Origin: Haloarcula hispanica ATCC 33960
GTDB taxonomy: Archaea; Halobacteriota; Halobacteria; Halobacteriales; Haloarculaceae
Direction of reading: 5' to 3'
NCBI RefSeq assembly: GCF_000223905.1
Contig: NC_015948.1
Span: 1,302,001-1,366,000 of the forward strand
DNA length: 64,000 bases
Under the pieces are notes generated by a model. The model was not told the DNA's origin, made no database searches, and saw only the letters and a list, made by a program, of their open reading frames with translations. How positions within the stretch are numbered: position 1 is the first letter of the stretch; every line of letters begins with the position of its first letter. Positions 18,755 through 27,225 of this stretch are shown here, piece by piece. The position numbers and the translations under genes were made by a program.

Positions 18755-19240
18755 CTACGCTCTGTACTGCACAAAGAGATAGGCCGCCACTGCAACGGAC
18801 CCAGTGACGCCGGTGAGCCAGATATCCGTACTCAGATACAGCCCCGGCGTCGGCGGGTGGTACTGCGTCAGTGGCCACAGCACTTCGTAGGACCGCCCAG
18901 AGGCTTTCAACAGGAGCGCATCGGCAAACAGATGGCTGGTGGCTCCAAGCGACAGCAGACCGAACACGCGCCGTCGGTCGGAGCGGTTCACGACGACCAC
19001 GCCAACGAGGACGGCGACGAGAGCGCCGCCGAGCGTATGGACGCCCAGCCAGTCGAACGGGATATCCAGTGTTGCCTCGACGGTTGCAGCATCCACGAGA
19101 AGCTTGATCTTCGCCATGTCCGGGATGAACGCGCCGGCCATCCCCACGGTGACGTACTCTCCAGAGAGCCAGTCGTACCGCAGTGACAGGAGGGTGCAGA
19201 TGGTGAACGCGATGAAAGCGTGCGAGAGCAGATCCGGCAT
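18755..19240 (-). CDS. Membrane-bound metal-dependent hydrolase-like protein (YdjM/DUF457 type)
   Basis: A 161-residue protein with four hydrophobic segments and the conserved polar residues of the YdjM-like family: MPDLLSHAF at the N-terminus, PDMAKIK, HTLGGAL and SHLFADALL, where the His and Asp residues may hold a metal. Its start overlaps the stop of the following membrane protein gene on the minus strand (TGATG), so the two are translationally coupled. Function in haloarchaea is unknown. Confidence 0.75.
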   Translation of the reverse strand: MPDLLSHAFIAFTICTLLSLRYDWLSGEYVTVGMAGAFIPDMAKIKLLVDAATVEATLDIPFDWLGVHTLGGALVAVLVGVVVVNRSDRRRVFGLLSLGATSHLFADALLLKASGRSYEVLWPLTQYHPPTPGLYLSTDIWLTGVTGSVAVAAYLFVQYRA

Positions 19241-19788
19241 CAGGCACGCACCTCCCGCATCATCGTAAGGAGCGCTCGTATCGGCCTGAGCGGCTCTTCA
19301 CGCCGGCACAGTGCCCCCGTTTGCCAGTCAAGCCGCCAGCCACAGATCAGTCGCCCGAGGGTCCACAGGCCGGCGAGGGCAGAAACGAGGTACATCGCAA
19401 CGTAGTTTGTCGCGGGCACACTCACGCTGTTCTCCGCGGTGATGGTCCAATCCGGGCCGAGCGTCCCGTACACCTGCAGCGATTCGCCTTCGGCGACGGC
19501 TCTGTCGACGTTCCGGACCGTGACTGTGAGCGTCCCGCTGTGGCGCTCGCCGCCAGTAGCGTACTCGTACTCGACGGCGATTTCGACGGGGCTGGTCCCA
19601 CTGACCGTGCCGGTCACCTGAACGTACTCGCCGACGTGGCTGTCGTAGTCCTCGGCCAGTGCGTCCTCGGCTGGGTAGTCACCCAGCGCCGGAGCGGGCG
19701 TGGCCGCCCCCAGTCCGACCATGAGCGCGAACAGCACGGCCAACAGTCCACAGATAGCGACGACCCTGCCCACCCACGAGTGAAGCAT
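19240..19788 (-). CDS. Membrane protein with extracytoplasmic beta domain
   Basis: A 182-residue protein with a signal-like TM segment (about 8-30), a domain of about 100 residues rich in beta strands (with GEYVQVTGTVSG and LQVYGTLGPDW, resembling an OB-fold), and a second TM (about 128-150) followed by a basic cytoplasmic tail. I do not recognise a named family. It is the first gene of a two-gene unit with the YdjM-like protein. Confidence 0.7.
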   Translation of the reverse strand: MLHSWVGRVVAICGLLAVLFALMVGLGAATPAPALGDYPAEDALAEDYDSHVGEYVQVTGTVSGTSPVEIAVEYEYATGGERHSGTLTVTVRNVDRAVAEGESLQVYGTLGPDWTITAENSVSVPATNYVAMYLVSALAGLWTLGRLICGWRLDWQTGALCRREEPLRPIRALLTMMREVRA

Positions 19789-19856
19789 TCAAATCCCGGT
19801 GCGGGCGGCGGGATATAAACTCTGGCGCTTGGGTCGAGTCGCTGTCGTTCGTGCGC

Positions 19857-21023
19857 CTACTCGGGCTTGCCGGGTAGGACGTCCGGCTCGCCGGAGCGGT
19901 AGATGTACTCGACAGCGACGCCGGTCAGCGGCGAGTCGGCGACCGTCGCGTACGACTTCGCGAGGTCGAGATACTGTTCGGTCACGTCGACGACGCGCCG
20001 ATAGGCGGCCTCGTCGTCGGGTGCGAGCAGGTACTCGGCGGTGACGGGCGTCAGTTGCCCCTCCGCGCGGTCGTCGCCGTAGTCGTCCACGTCGTCGAGC
20101 CACACCTGCGCGCCGATGATGGCGAGGACGATGGCCTTCGCGAACTCGTCGTCGATATCGAGGCCGGCGAGTCGGTAGAGGTCTAGCATCCCGTCGTAGA
20201 GGACGCCGACGCGCGCGTACTGGGTCTTGCTGTAGGGGAGTTCCTTTTCGGTCTCGGTGAGTGTCGCCGGCTCCTCGTCGTACTCGGCGAACTTGTACTC
20301 CTCGCGGATATCTGTCAGAGAGTCCTCGTCACCGTCCTCAGCCGCGGTCATCAGTTCCCGGAAGTAGCCGTCGCGGTCCTGATGGGCCTCGCTGTAGTCG
20401 ACGGCCCACTGGTAGGCGTTCTCGACAACAGGCGGCATATCCTCCAACAGGCCGTCGAGGTGGGACTGGAGCGCGGATTGGGCGACCTCGGCGACGCGGC
20501 GGCGGTCGGCTTCACTCGCGTCAAAGTCGACCTCGAAATCTTCGAACTCGTCGTCGTTGATCGCGTCACGCATGTCGCCGTCGATAAGCGCCTCGATGGA
20601 GAGGCGAGTCATCTGCTCGGCGCGGACGACCATCTCGCGGGGGGCGAGGTCCTGTGCCGGCCCCTGTTCCAGTGCCGTCTCGTCGACAGTCGGCACGCCG
20701 TCGGCGATAGCGTCGATAACGGGGTCGCCGGGTGCTTGCTGACGAGCGTTGCGGTAGACGTAGCCCAGCGTTAGCTGCGCGGGCAGGATGAGCTTCGTGT
20801 CATAGGAGAATTCGACCGGACGGCCGAACTCGTCTTCGAGGGCGTCCTCGATGCGGTCGGTCACGTCGTCGACCATCGCCTCGGTGCGGTCGTCGATCTC
20901 GGATTTCAGCGAGAGGCTGCCGGCGTCGAACACGCCGGTGTCCGCGTAGTATCCCAGCACTGCCCGTAGTGCCGTGGGAAGCCGCCGCCTGTCCGCGAGC
21001 ACGCCCGCGCCTGTCTTGAACAT
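19857..21023 (-). CDS. Unknown all-helical haloarchaeal protein with Asp-rich motif
   Basis: A 388-residue, acidic, apparently all-alpha protein without signal or TM segments. I do not recognise a named family. In the last third lies VWLDDVDDYGDD followed by GQLTPVTAEYLLA, a DDxxD-type Asp-rich motif in a helical setting that recalls class I isoprenoid synthases and their relatives. The gene is divergent (111 bp) from a geranylgeranyl reductase gene, which acts on isoprenoid chains. The similarity is suggestive only; a second typical Asp motif and the basic residues for diphosphate were not clearly seen. Confidence 0.7.
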   Translation of the reverse strand: MFKTGAGVLADRRRLPTALRAVLGYYADTGVFDAGSLSLKSEIDDRTEAMVDDVTDRIEDALEDEFGRPVEFSYDTKLILPAQLTLGYVYRNARQQAPGDPVIDAIADGVPTVDETALEQGPAQDLAPREMVVRAEQMTRLSIEALIDGDMRDAINDDEFEDFEVDFDASEADRRRVAEVAQSALQSHLDGLLEDMPPVVENAYQWAVDYSEAHQDRDGYFRELMTAAEDGDEDSLTDIREEYKFAEYDEEPATLTETEKELPYSKTQYARVGVLYDGMLDLYRLAGLDIDDEFAKAIVLAIIGAQVWLDDVDDYGDDRAEGQLTPVTAEYLLAPDDEAAYRRVVDVTEQYLDLAKSYATVADSPLTGVAVEYIYRSGEPDVLPGKPE

Positions 21024-21134
21024 TGTATGTCGCCCCGGGTGTTCCCGTCATGGTAGTGGGGCCGTCTTTACCCTTTCGAGACCGCCCTCGGTGTATTCGG
21101 AAAGACTGATTACCGACAGGGAATACCCACAACC

Positions 21135-22370
21135 ATGCGCGAGCGCTTTGACGTGGTGATAGCCGGAGCCGGGCCCGCTGGAGCGCAGTGTGCCCGTGAT
21201 CTAGCGGAGCGAAACTACGAGGTGCTCGTTCTCGAAACCGAGTCCGAAGACGAGTTCCCGCGTCAGAGCAACAAGTCCACCGCCGGGACGTTCATGTCGG
21301 CGATGACGGGCTTTGCGATTCCCGATGACGTGGTGATGAACTACACGGACGACGTCGTGCTCGAATCCCCCAACGACCACTACGTCCGCAATCAGACCGG
21401 AGCGGTCCTGGAGTTCGCGGAGTTCAAACAGTGGCTCGTCTCGGAGGGTCGGAGCAAGGGTGCGACCTACCGCTTCGACGCCCGTGTCTCAGCACCGATC
21501 ATGGAGAACGGGGAGATCGTCGGCGTCCGGTACGACGGCGACGAGGAGGTGTACGCCGACATCGTCATCGACGCCACCGGCCCTGCCGCGCCACTGGCGA
21601 AGAAACTCGACGTGTGTAACCTCAAGCGGGATCATCAGGCTATCGGTGTCGAGTACGAGTTCGAGGGCGTCGAAGTCAACCACGACGACTACGCCGACCT
21701 CCGGGACGCGATGATGCTCCGCCTGGATCACGACCTCGCCCCGGGCGGCTACTCCTGGATTTTCCACACCGGTGAAGACACAGCGAAGGTCGGCCTCTGT
21801 TACATCCAGAACGGCTCTCACCAGAAGTACGCGAAAGACGGGATGGGCATCGACGACTATCTGGAGTACTGGCTCGACTCGGACCCCAGATTCGACGACG
21901 CCGAAAAGATCGAGGGTACGCAAGCCCACCGCGGGTCGGCCCACATCCAGCCCCCCGATTCGATGAGCACGGACAACTTCATGGCTATCGGCGACACCGT
22001 CCCGACCGTCGACCCGCTGTGGGGCGAGGGCATCCACAAGGGGATGAAGTCGGCCCGCGCCGCCGCCGCGACAGCCGATTCGGCGCTCAAGCCCGACGAA
22101 CCCGACACCTCCGCGGAGAACCTCTCTGTCTACGATCAGCTCTGGCACAGCGAGGTAGCCCCGAAACACAACGCCCGCCTGATGATGACGGAGCTGCTGT
22201 ATCTCGCTCCTAACGAGCGGTACGATCAGCTGATGGACGACCTCCGGAGCACCGGACAGGACACCCTCAGGCAGATCAACGGCGGTGACCGTCGGGCGAT
22301 TGCGAAGCTGACCCACCTTTCGGATATGCCGATTCTCGTCGAATACGCGCGCCGTCGCCTCGATATTTGA
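21135..22370 (+). CDS. FAD-dependent geranylgeranyl reductase family protein
   Basis: A 411-residue flavoprotein of the geranylgeranyl reductase family, which saturates double bonds of isoprenoid chains in archaeal lipids. It has the FAD Rossmann motif VVIAGAGPAGAQCARDLAERN (residues 6-26), an ATG-type motif in VIDATGPAAPLAKKL, and the second FAD motif AIGDTVPTVDPLWGEGIHKGMKSA. Some members act on menaquinone tails or other polyprenols instead of lipids. Monocistronic, divergent from the Asp-rich helical protein. Confidence 0.88.
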   Translation: MRERFDVVIAGAGPAGAQCARDLAERNYEVLVLETESEDEFPRQSNKSTAGTFMSAMTGFAIPDDVVMNYTDDVVLESPNDHYVRNQTGAVLEFAEFKQWLVSEGRSKGATYRFDARVSAPIMENGEIVGVRYDGDEEVYADIVIDATGPAAPLAKKLDVCNLKRDHQAIGVEYEFEGVEVNHDDYADLRDAMMLRLDHDLAPGGYSWIFHTGEDTAKVGLCYIQNGSHQKYAKDGMGIDDYLEYWLDSDPRFDDAEKIEGTQAHRGSAHIQPPDSMSTDNFMAIGDTVPTVDPLWGEGIHKGMKSARAAAATADSALKPDEPDTSAENLSVYDQLWHSEVAPKHNARLMMTELLYLAPNERYDQLMDDLRSTGQDTLRQINGGDRRAIAKLTHLSDMPILVEYARRRLDI

Positions 22371-22421
22371 AGTGACCGCGCGGAGTGCGGCAGGTTTTTT
22401 TCCGCCGGCCCGGAGTTTCAG

Positions 22422-23138
22422 ATGATGGGAACCCCCGTTGGTGTGGTCGGTGACGACGCCATAGCAGACGAACTTCGAGACGCTGGCGTGGCTGTTGAAC
22501 GGGGTAGTGACGGCACTGTTCCGAAGACCGACCGGGTCGTGGCAGTCGGTGAGGACGCCGTCGCTGCAGCGGCGCGGGTCGACGGTGACCCGCTCGTGTT
22601 GCCGGTCGCGGCTGGTCGCGGCGTCCGATCAGTACCGCGAGACGACGCCGTCGCCGCTGTGTCAGGGCTTGCTGACGCCCGGGTTGAGACGCATCCGGTC
22701 CTCCGCGTGGCGATGCCTGACGGAACGGTCGAACAGGCGTTCTGGGACGTGACTCTCGTTACCGCCGACGCGGCCCGCATCTCCGAGTTCACTATCGCGT
22801 CGACGGCCGACCGCATCGGGCAGTTCCGGGCCGACGGCGTCGTAATCGCGACGGCCGCTGGCTCACCGGGCTACGTCCACCGCGTCGGCGGCCCGATTCT
22901 GGCGCCGTCGGACCAGGCAGTGGTGGCACCGATCGCACCGTTTGCGACCGACCCGGATCACTGGGTGTTGCCTGTCGCCGGACTCAGTGCTTCGGTGGAA
23001 CGCGACGAGGCGACCGTCGAGTTACTCGTCGATGACCGCGTATCGCAGCCCGTGGGCTATCAGGAGAGTATCACGATCTCGCTCGGCTCCCCCGTTCGGA
23101 CCGCCGTCGTCGACGAGAGCCAGTCCAGGTTCGAGTGA
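22422..23138 (+). CDS. Degenerate NAD-kinase-like protein
   Basis: A 238-residue protein whose C-terminal half matches the NAD kinase beta domain: DGVVIATAAGSPGYVHRVGGPILAPS aligns with the DGxxxSTPTGSTAY...GGPIxxP region, and VVAPIAPFA follows. In the N-terminal half the catalytic GGDGT loop is replaced by AVGEDAV and the NE/D motif is not found. It therefore probably does not phosphorylate NAD; a binding or regulatory role is possible. ATGs at 22422 and 22425 are adjacent. Confidence 0.75.
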   Translation: MMGTPVGVVGDDAIADELRDAGVAVERGSDGTVPKTDRVVAVGEDAVAAAARVDGDPLVLPVAAGRGVRSVPRDDAVAAVSGLADARVETHPVLRVAMPDGTVEQAFWDVTLVTADAARISEFTIASTADRIGQFRADGVVIATAAGSPGYVHRVGGPILAPSDQAVVAPIAPFATDPDHWVLPVAGLSASVERDEATVELLVDDRVSQPVGYQESITISLGSPVRTAVVDESQSRFE

Positions 23139-23179
23139 GATTGGAAAGACACTAATGGACGGTGGACAGAGCTTTGCAT

Positions 23180-23641
23180 ATGCAGCCATCCGTAACGTTC
23201 TTTGGGCCACTGGATACCATTCTGGGGAGCCCCACGGTCGGCGGCGCGCTCCTCATCGAATACGTCATCTTCGGAGTGGTAATCGTCAACTTCCTGACCC
23301 GGCAGCTCGCCCACAGAAGCCACGTCAAACAGTACGAAAACGATGGCGCGGACGCGGTCAGCCGCCACCCGGCGCACACGTTCACCAACATCGCGCTGGT
23401 CGTGCTGTCGTTTTTCTACATGACGCTCCACCATCACGGCGGGATGGTCTTGTCGGTACTCGTCCTCGGCGCAGTCATCACTGACTTCTTCGAGTTCGAA
23501 TCCCGGAAAGTCGAGGCGCGCCGTGACATTCCGCTGGAACGGCCGAAAGGGGCCATCGTCGCTGCCCTCGTAGTGTTCATGTACGCGGGCTACCAGAGCC
23601 TGTTCTGGGTCATCAAGGGTCCCTGGAGCGCCATCATCTAA
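23180..23641 (+). CDS. Haloarchaeal four-TM membrane protein (DUF7313-like)
   Basis: A 153-residue protein with about four hydrophobic segments, conserved FGPLDTILGSPTVGGALL at the N-terminus, a cytoplasmic loop with RQLAHRSHVKQYENDG, and HTFTNIALVVLSFFY-x-TLHHHGG with three His. By recall it belongs to a haloarchaeal DUF group often found near the bc complex cluster. Function unknown. The ATG at 23180 is preferred over 23162. Confidence 0.75.
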   Translation: MQPSVTFFGPLDTILGSPTVGGALLIEYVIFGVVIVNFLTRQLAHRSHVKQYENDGADAVSRHPAHTFTNIALVVLSFFYMTLHHHGGMVLSVLVLGAVITDFFEFESRKVEARRDIPLERPKGAIVAALVVFMYAGYQSLFWVIKGPWSAII

Positions 23642-23875
23642 ACACGGTTTCTCGTTCTGTCGTCTTCGAGTGCCTATAATCCGCTAGTCGCGCGTACTGA
23701 TAGCCCTACGTGTGTGGTCGGCAAGCAATACTGGCTTCAATATCTTACTTTTGTACACATTCTTTCCTTTATTGGCCCCATATATTCACTTTTCTCCGGA
23801 TAGTCTGGCCGATTGGCTTAGAAGTAGGCGAAATAGTTTAATACTCGCACTGTATTTGTATCGGTGTAGACGAAG
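23642..23875. promoter_or_regulatory. Intergenic region before the small HTH gene
   Basis: An AT-rich 234-bp gap with several T-rich runs (23748-23770) and a TATA-like TTTAATA at 23837-23843, about 35 bp upstream of the small ORF at 23876. No convincing gene inside; a short open frame at 23712-23906 has no protein-like composition. Confidence 0.4.
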
Positions 23876-24052
23876 ATGTCACACAGGTCCCTCACAACGG
23901 CGCTGACACTGTATCGCGGGGAAACACTCACACTCGAAGAGGCGGCGACGTACAGCGGGGTATCACCGACAAAATTCGCTACGGCGCTTCGCTCGCGCGG
24001 CATTCAGGTGCGTGACGAAGACGGCGCGCCAGTCGACCGGACTCCGAACTGA
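23876..24052 (+). CDS. Small helix-turn-helix-like protein, 58 residues
   Basis: A 58-residue ORF with an HTH-like core: TLEEAATYSGVSPTKFATAL followed by RSRGIQVRDE. This resembles the DNA-binding end of small antitoxin-type or UPF0175-like proteins. TATA-like sequence is at the right distance upstream. No toxin-like neighbour is present; it precedes, convergently, the bc cluster. Too short for a firm family assignment. Confidence 0.6.
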   Translation: MSHRSLTTALTLYRGETLTLEEAATYSGVSPTKFATALRSRGIQVRDEDGAPVDRTPN

Positions 24053-24091
24053 GAGCGGCGTCGGTCCCGCAGAAAAGGCTACTGCGTACTA

Positions 24092-24361
24092 TTACGCCGA
24101 CCGCTCGTTGAGATACGCCTGGAATTCACTGATCAGCGGAAGCACGACCCAGAAGGTCAGCGCGCCCAGCACCGCGAACCAGAAGAACGCGTCGCCCATG
24201 AACAGGGCGATCTGATCGAACGTGGTCGGTTCCTCGATAGTAAGTTCGCCGGTGAGCTGTGCCCCCTCGAAACTCGGCGTGTTGTACCAGCCCTTGATGG
24301 TCATCCAGCCCAGTCCGCCGACCATGAGGCACGCGAACCCCTTCATGAACTCGTCAGCCAT
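24092..24361 (-). CDS. Small two-TM protein at the end of the cytochrome bc cluster (DUF7314-like)
   Basis: An 89-residue protein with TM segments at about 7-24 and 55-76 and an acidic loop between. It starts at MADEFMKG (ATG at 24361). It is the last gene of the minus-strand bc operon, 10 bp after the preceding gene. Likely an accessory or structural subunit of the complex, by position only. Confidence 0.72.
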   Translation of the reverse strand: MADEFMKGFACLMVGGLGWMTIKGWYNTPSFEGAQLTGELTIEEPTTFDQIALFMGDAFFWFAVLGALTFWVVLPLISEFQAYLNERSA

Positions 24362-24371
24362 TATCCGAACG

Positions 24372-24671
24372 TTAGGTAGCGTCGTCTTTAGACTTTCCCA
24401 TTTCCTCGGTACGGAAGCGCGTCGAGAACGCATAGACGACTGTGCCAGCGAGGATGCACGCGATCCCGGCGATGCCGACCGGAACGTCGATCTCCGAGGC
24501 GGGCGCCGAGGCCCGCTGTGTCGCCACGTCGACGAGGATGAATCCGGCGACGACGCTGACGACCGCAAACAGCGTCGAAAACACCGTCACGGCCTTGTAC
24601 ACGCGCAGCGGCACCACAACGTCCCGCCGCTCCGAACCGTCCTCAGCCCCCGCTGACTGGTCCTCTGTCAT
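24372..24671 (-). CDS. Small two-TM protein in the cytochrome bc cluster (DUF7315-like)
   Basis: A 99-residue protein with a hydrophilic acidic N-terminus, two TM segments (about 26-48 and 62-82) and the basic loop RFRTEEMGKSKDD at the end. The start is the ATG at 24671. It lies between cytochrome b C-terminal subunit and the final small gene, probably in the same transcript; function unknown. Confidence 0.72.
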   Translation of the reverse strand: MTEDQSAGAEDGSERRDVVVPLRVYKAVTVFSTLFAVVSVVAGFILVDVATQRASAPASEIDVPVGIAGIACILAGTVVYAFSTRFRTEEMGKSKDDAT

Positions 24672-24781
24672 CGTCGCTAGTACGGGCGGGAGCCACTTTA
24701 CTGCGGCGAGATGCAGTCGCAACGCTCGCGGTAGTAGTAAGCAGAGAATGTAAAAACCGACGGAGAAATCGACCGGTCAGA

Positions 24782-25546
24782 TTACTTCGGCGGCCGCAGC
24801 CGGTAGTACCGACGGTTGAGGTCGAACATGTAGCCCTCGCGCATCGTCTTGAGCACCGCGTAGGTGATGGTCGCGCTGACGATAGGGACGAGGAACGTCA
24901 GGTCGAACAGCAGGTGCGAGTCCATCGGGACGAGGTTCTTGATGGACAGCGCGGCGATGGTCAGGCTGAAGATGACGCCGGACATCCCGACCGCAGCCCA
25001 GAACGGCTGCTCGACGGGACGGCGCGCGGACCCCTTGTTCAGGAAGGGGACGATGGCAACGAAGCCGACGACCACGACGTTTGCCAGCACACCGTAGGTT
25101 CGGTCAGCCATGAGCTTCGAGCCGCCGAGGATGCTCAGCTCGGGGTTCAGCGGGCCGAGCTTGAGCAGGCCAAAGGACCAGTAGAGATACCAGTCCGGCA
25201 GGATAATTGCCGGCGTCACAGCGGAGTTAGCGGGGTTCGGCATCTCTGGCGGTAACGTCGCCGAGACGAACAGGATCATGCCCACGAAGAACGACGTCAG
25301 CGCGATGTTGCGCATCATCTCGTGGGGCCAGGCCGGGAACGCGAGCACGTCACGCTCGACGTAGTCCGACTGCTGGCGAAGGTCCTGGTCCTCGCGGCGC
25401 GCCCGCTCGAAGTACTCGTAGGTCAGCCGGGAGAGCCCCTGGGTCCGCTCCTTTCGCTCGGACCATGCGGGAGTCTCGTCGTCCGGCGAGACGATACCGG
25501 TGCCGGAACCGTCCGTGCGAACGTCGTCTGTGTCGTTGTCGCTCAT
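24782..25546 (-). CDS. petD: Cytochrome b/subunit IV-like protein, C-terminal part of cytochrome b
   Basis: A 254-residue protein with a 70-residue hydrophilic N-terminus and about four TM segments. It corresponds to the C-terminal half of cytochrome b (subunit IV in b6f). The quinol-oxidation site motif, PEWY in most species, is PDWY here (117-120) in ILPDWYLYWSFGLL. It would form the Qo pocket with the Rieske protein. Stop-to-start spacing to the b-heme subunit is 4 bp, so they are in one operon. Confidence 0.9.
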   Translation of the reverse strand: MSDNDTDDVRTDGSGTGIVSPDDETPAWSERKERTQGLSRLTYEYFERARREDQDLRQQSDYVERDVLAFPAWPHEMMRNIALTSFFVGMILFVSATLPPEMPNPANSAVTPAIILPDWYLYWSFGLLKLGPLNPELSILGGSKLMADRTYGVLANVVVVGFVAIVPFLNKGSARRPVEQPFWAAVGMSGVIFSLTIAALSIKNLVPMDSHLLFDLTFLVPIVSATITYAVLKTMREGYMFDLNRRYYRLRPPK

Positions 25547-25550
25547 AGTA

Positions 25551-26354
25551 TTAGTGTGGCTCAGCGATCCCCTGCATCCAGACGATGCCGATGTGGACCG
25601 CGATGATGGCAGTCGTGATGAACGGCAGGAAGAACACGTGCAGGATGTACATCCGCTGTAGCGTGGCCTGCGAGAGCGTGAACCCGCCGAACATCAGCTG
25701 TGCGACCCACTCACCGATAAGCGGGATGGAGAGGGACATCTCGACGCCGATCTGGCCGGCCCAGAACGAGAGCTGGCTCCACGGCAGCAGGTAGCCGGTG
25801 TACCCGAACACTAGCGTCAGCGAAATCAGGACGATGCCGATGAGCCAGTTCAGCTCCCGCGGCTCCTTGTACGCTCCGGTGAAGTACACGCGGAGCATGT
25901 GGAGGAACACGGCGGCGACCATGATCTGTGCGGCCCAGCGGTGGACCGAGCGCAGGAAGTAGCCGAGGTTGAGCTGGCCCATGATGAGCATCACTGAATC
26001 GTACGCGACCGTCGGCGACCCGTCGGCAGCTGCGGCGGCCGGTGCGTAGTAGAAGCCCAGCAGCGCGCCGGATATCGCGGCGACGACGTACGCAACTGTC
26101 GAGAACGATCCGAGTGCGTACAGTGGGTACCAGTACCAGAACTTGTTGTCGAGATTGTACTGTTCCGTGTGGCTCTTTGGCATCTGCATGTTGACCTTGT
26201 AGTAGAGATCTTCGAGGATCTCTAGGTAGTCAACGACGCGCAGTCGCCTGTCGAGCCAGATGAGCACGGTCAAGTACACCGATTCCACCGGCGTCAGCTC
26301 GCGCGATTCCATCCAGCCTTTGTGGTCGTGTTCGTCTTTGCGTTCGAGACTCAT
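25551..26354 (-). CDS. petB: Cytochrome b, heme-carrying N-terminal subunit
   Basis: A 267-residue cytochrome b6-like protein with four TM segments. Heme ligands: His in SVHRWAAQIMVAAVFLHMLR (two His 14 apart) and two later His in RMYILHVFFLPFITTAIIAVHI (14 apart), the classic bis-His arrangement for two b hemes. VFGYTGYLLPWSQLSFW matches the family. An 80-residue hydrophilic N-terminus precedes TM1. It follows the Rieske gene by 3 bp. Confidence 0.95.
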   Translation of the reverse strand: MSLERKDEHDHKGWMESRELTPVESVYLTVLIWLDRRLRVVDYLEILEDLYYKVNMQMPKSHTEQYNLDNKFWYWYPLYALGSFSTVAYVVAAISGALLGFYYAPAAAAADGSPTVAYDSVMLIMGQLNLGYFLRSVHRWAAQIMVAAVFLHMLRVYFTGAYKEPRELNWLIGIVLISLTLVFGYTGYLLPWSQLSFWAGQIGVEMSLSIPLIGEWVAQLMFGGFTLSQATLQRMYILHVFFLPFITTAIIAVHIGIVWMQGIAEPH

Positions 26355-26357
26355 TGA

Positions 26358-27224
26358 TTACTCCGTTTTTGGTGGGCGTGGCAGCGCCACGAACGTCGAT
26401 TGCACAGGACTGAACGGGTCGTACACGGACTGGTGGCACTGACAGTAGATGTCGTTGGCTGCGGCGAAGTTAGCGCTTCCCTCCTGTGTCTTGAACCCGG
26501 GCACACAGCAGAAGTGTGTACATTTGTTCAGCCAAGCGATGAAGCCCTGGTCGGTCGCCTCGGAGACGAATGACTGGACGTTTCCGGGAAGGTTCGCGTA
26601 CTCGCCCTCGCCGTTGGCCATCTTCTCGACTTCGACTGACCGGATTATCTGCACTGGGGCGCCGTTCTTGCCCTCGCTGTTGGTCCGCCAGACGACGCTT
26701 GCGGGCTTCCCGACGCCAGGGTCGCCGATGCCGTTGCCCCACTCCTGGTAGTCGTCGAACATGTCGACCGTCATCGGCTTGCCGGACTCGTACTCCCCTT
26801 GCCAGGAGAAGGATCCAGTACTGTTGAGGAACGTGTTGTTCCGTTCGGATTGCGGGTAAATAGCCGCAGTACTCTGGATACCGCAGTACTGGAACCACTG
26901 CGAGGAGTAGTCGATACCGCTCCCGCCGAAGTCGGATGCGACCGCCGCACCGGCGTTCTCGTCGTATTCCGGCCAGATACCGCTGATTTCGCCGCCGTTG
27001 ATCTCGATGGGGATGATCGGCATTCCTCGCGGAGCCGGTCCGTCAGTGTTCTCGACGGCGACGAACGGCGTCGTTCCGCCACCTTCGCCGGCGGCATCCG
27101 TCGTCGCGTCGACGGCTGCGGCGCCACCGACGCCGACGCTGGAGAGTGCCGCACTCCCGACGACGCCCTTTACGAAGCGACGACGGCCTGTTTCAGCCGG
27201 ATATTTGTCTTCATCAAGTGGCAT
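26358..27224 (-). CDS. petA: Rieske iron-sulfur protein of the bc complex
   Basis: A 288-residue Rieske protein that shuttles electrons from quinol. Twin-arginine motif GRRRFVKG at residues 13-20 starts a Tat signal-anchor. The cluster boxes are CTHFCC (Cys235, His237) and CQCHQS (Cys261, His264), with Cys240 and Cys263 placed for the stabilising disulfide. The region between anchor and cluster is longer than in bacteria. The acceptor is presumably halocyanin, since no cytochrome c1 gene is present in the cluster. Confidence 0.95.
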   Translation of the reverse strand: MPLDEDKYPAETGRRRFVKGVVGSAALSSVGVGGAAAVDATTDAAGEGGGTTPFVAVENTDGPAPRGMPIIPIEINGGEISGIWPEYDENAGAAVASDFGGSGIDYSSQWFQYCGIQSTAAIYPQSERNNTFLNSTGSFSWQGEYESGKPMTVDMFDDYQEWGNGIGDPGVGKPASVVWRTNSEGKNGAPVQIIRSVEVEKMANGEGEYANLPGNVQSFVSEATDQGFIAWLNKCTHFCCVPGFKTQEGSANFAAANDIYCQCHQSVYDPFSPVQSTFVALPRPPKTE

Positions 27225-27225
27225 A

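Noticed and set aside
23712-23906. A 64-codon frame in an AT-rich gap
   Set aside because: Composition unlike a haloarchaeal protein, no promoter spacing, overlaps the better supported small HTH ORF.
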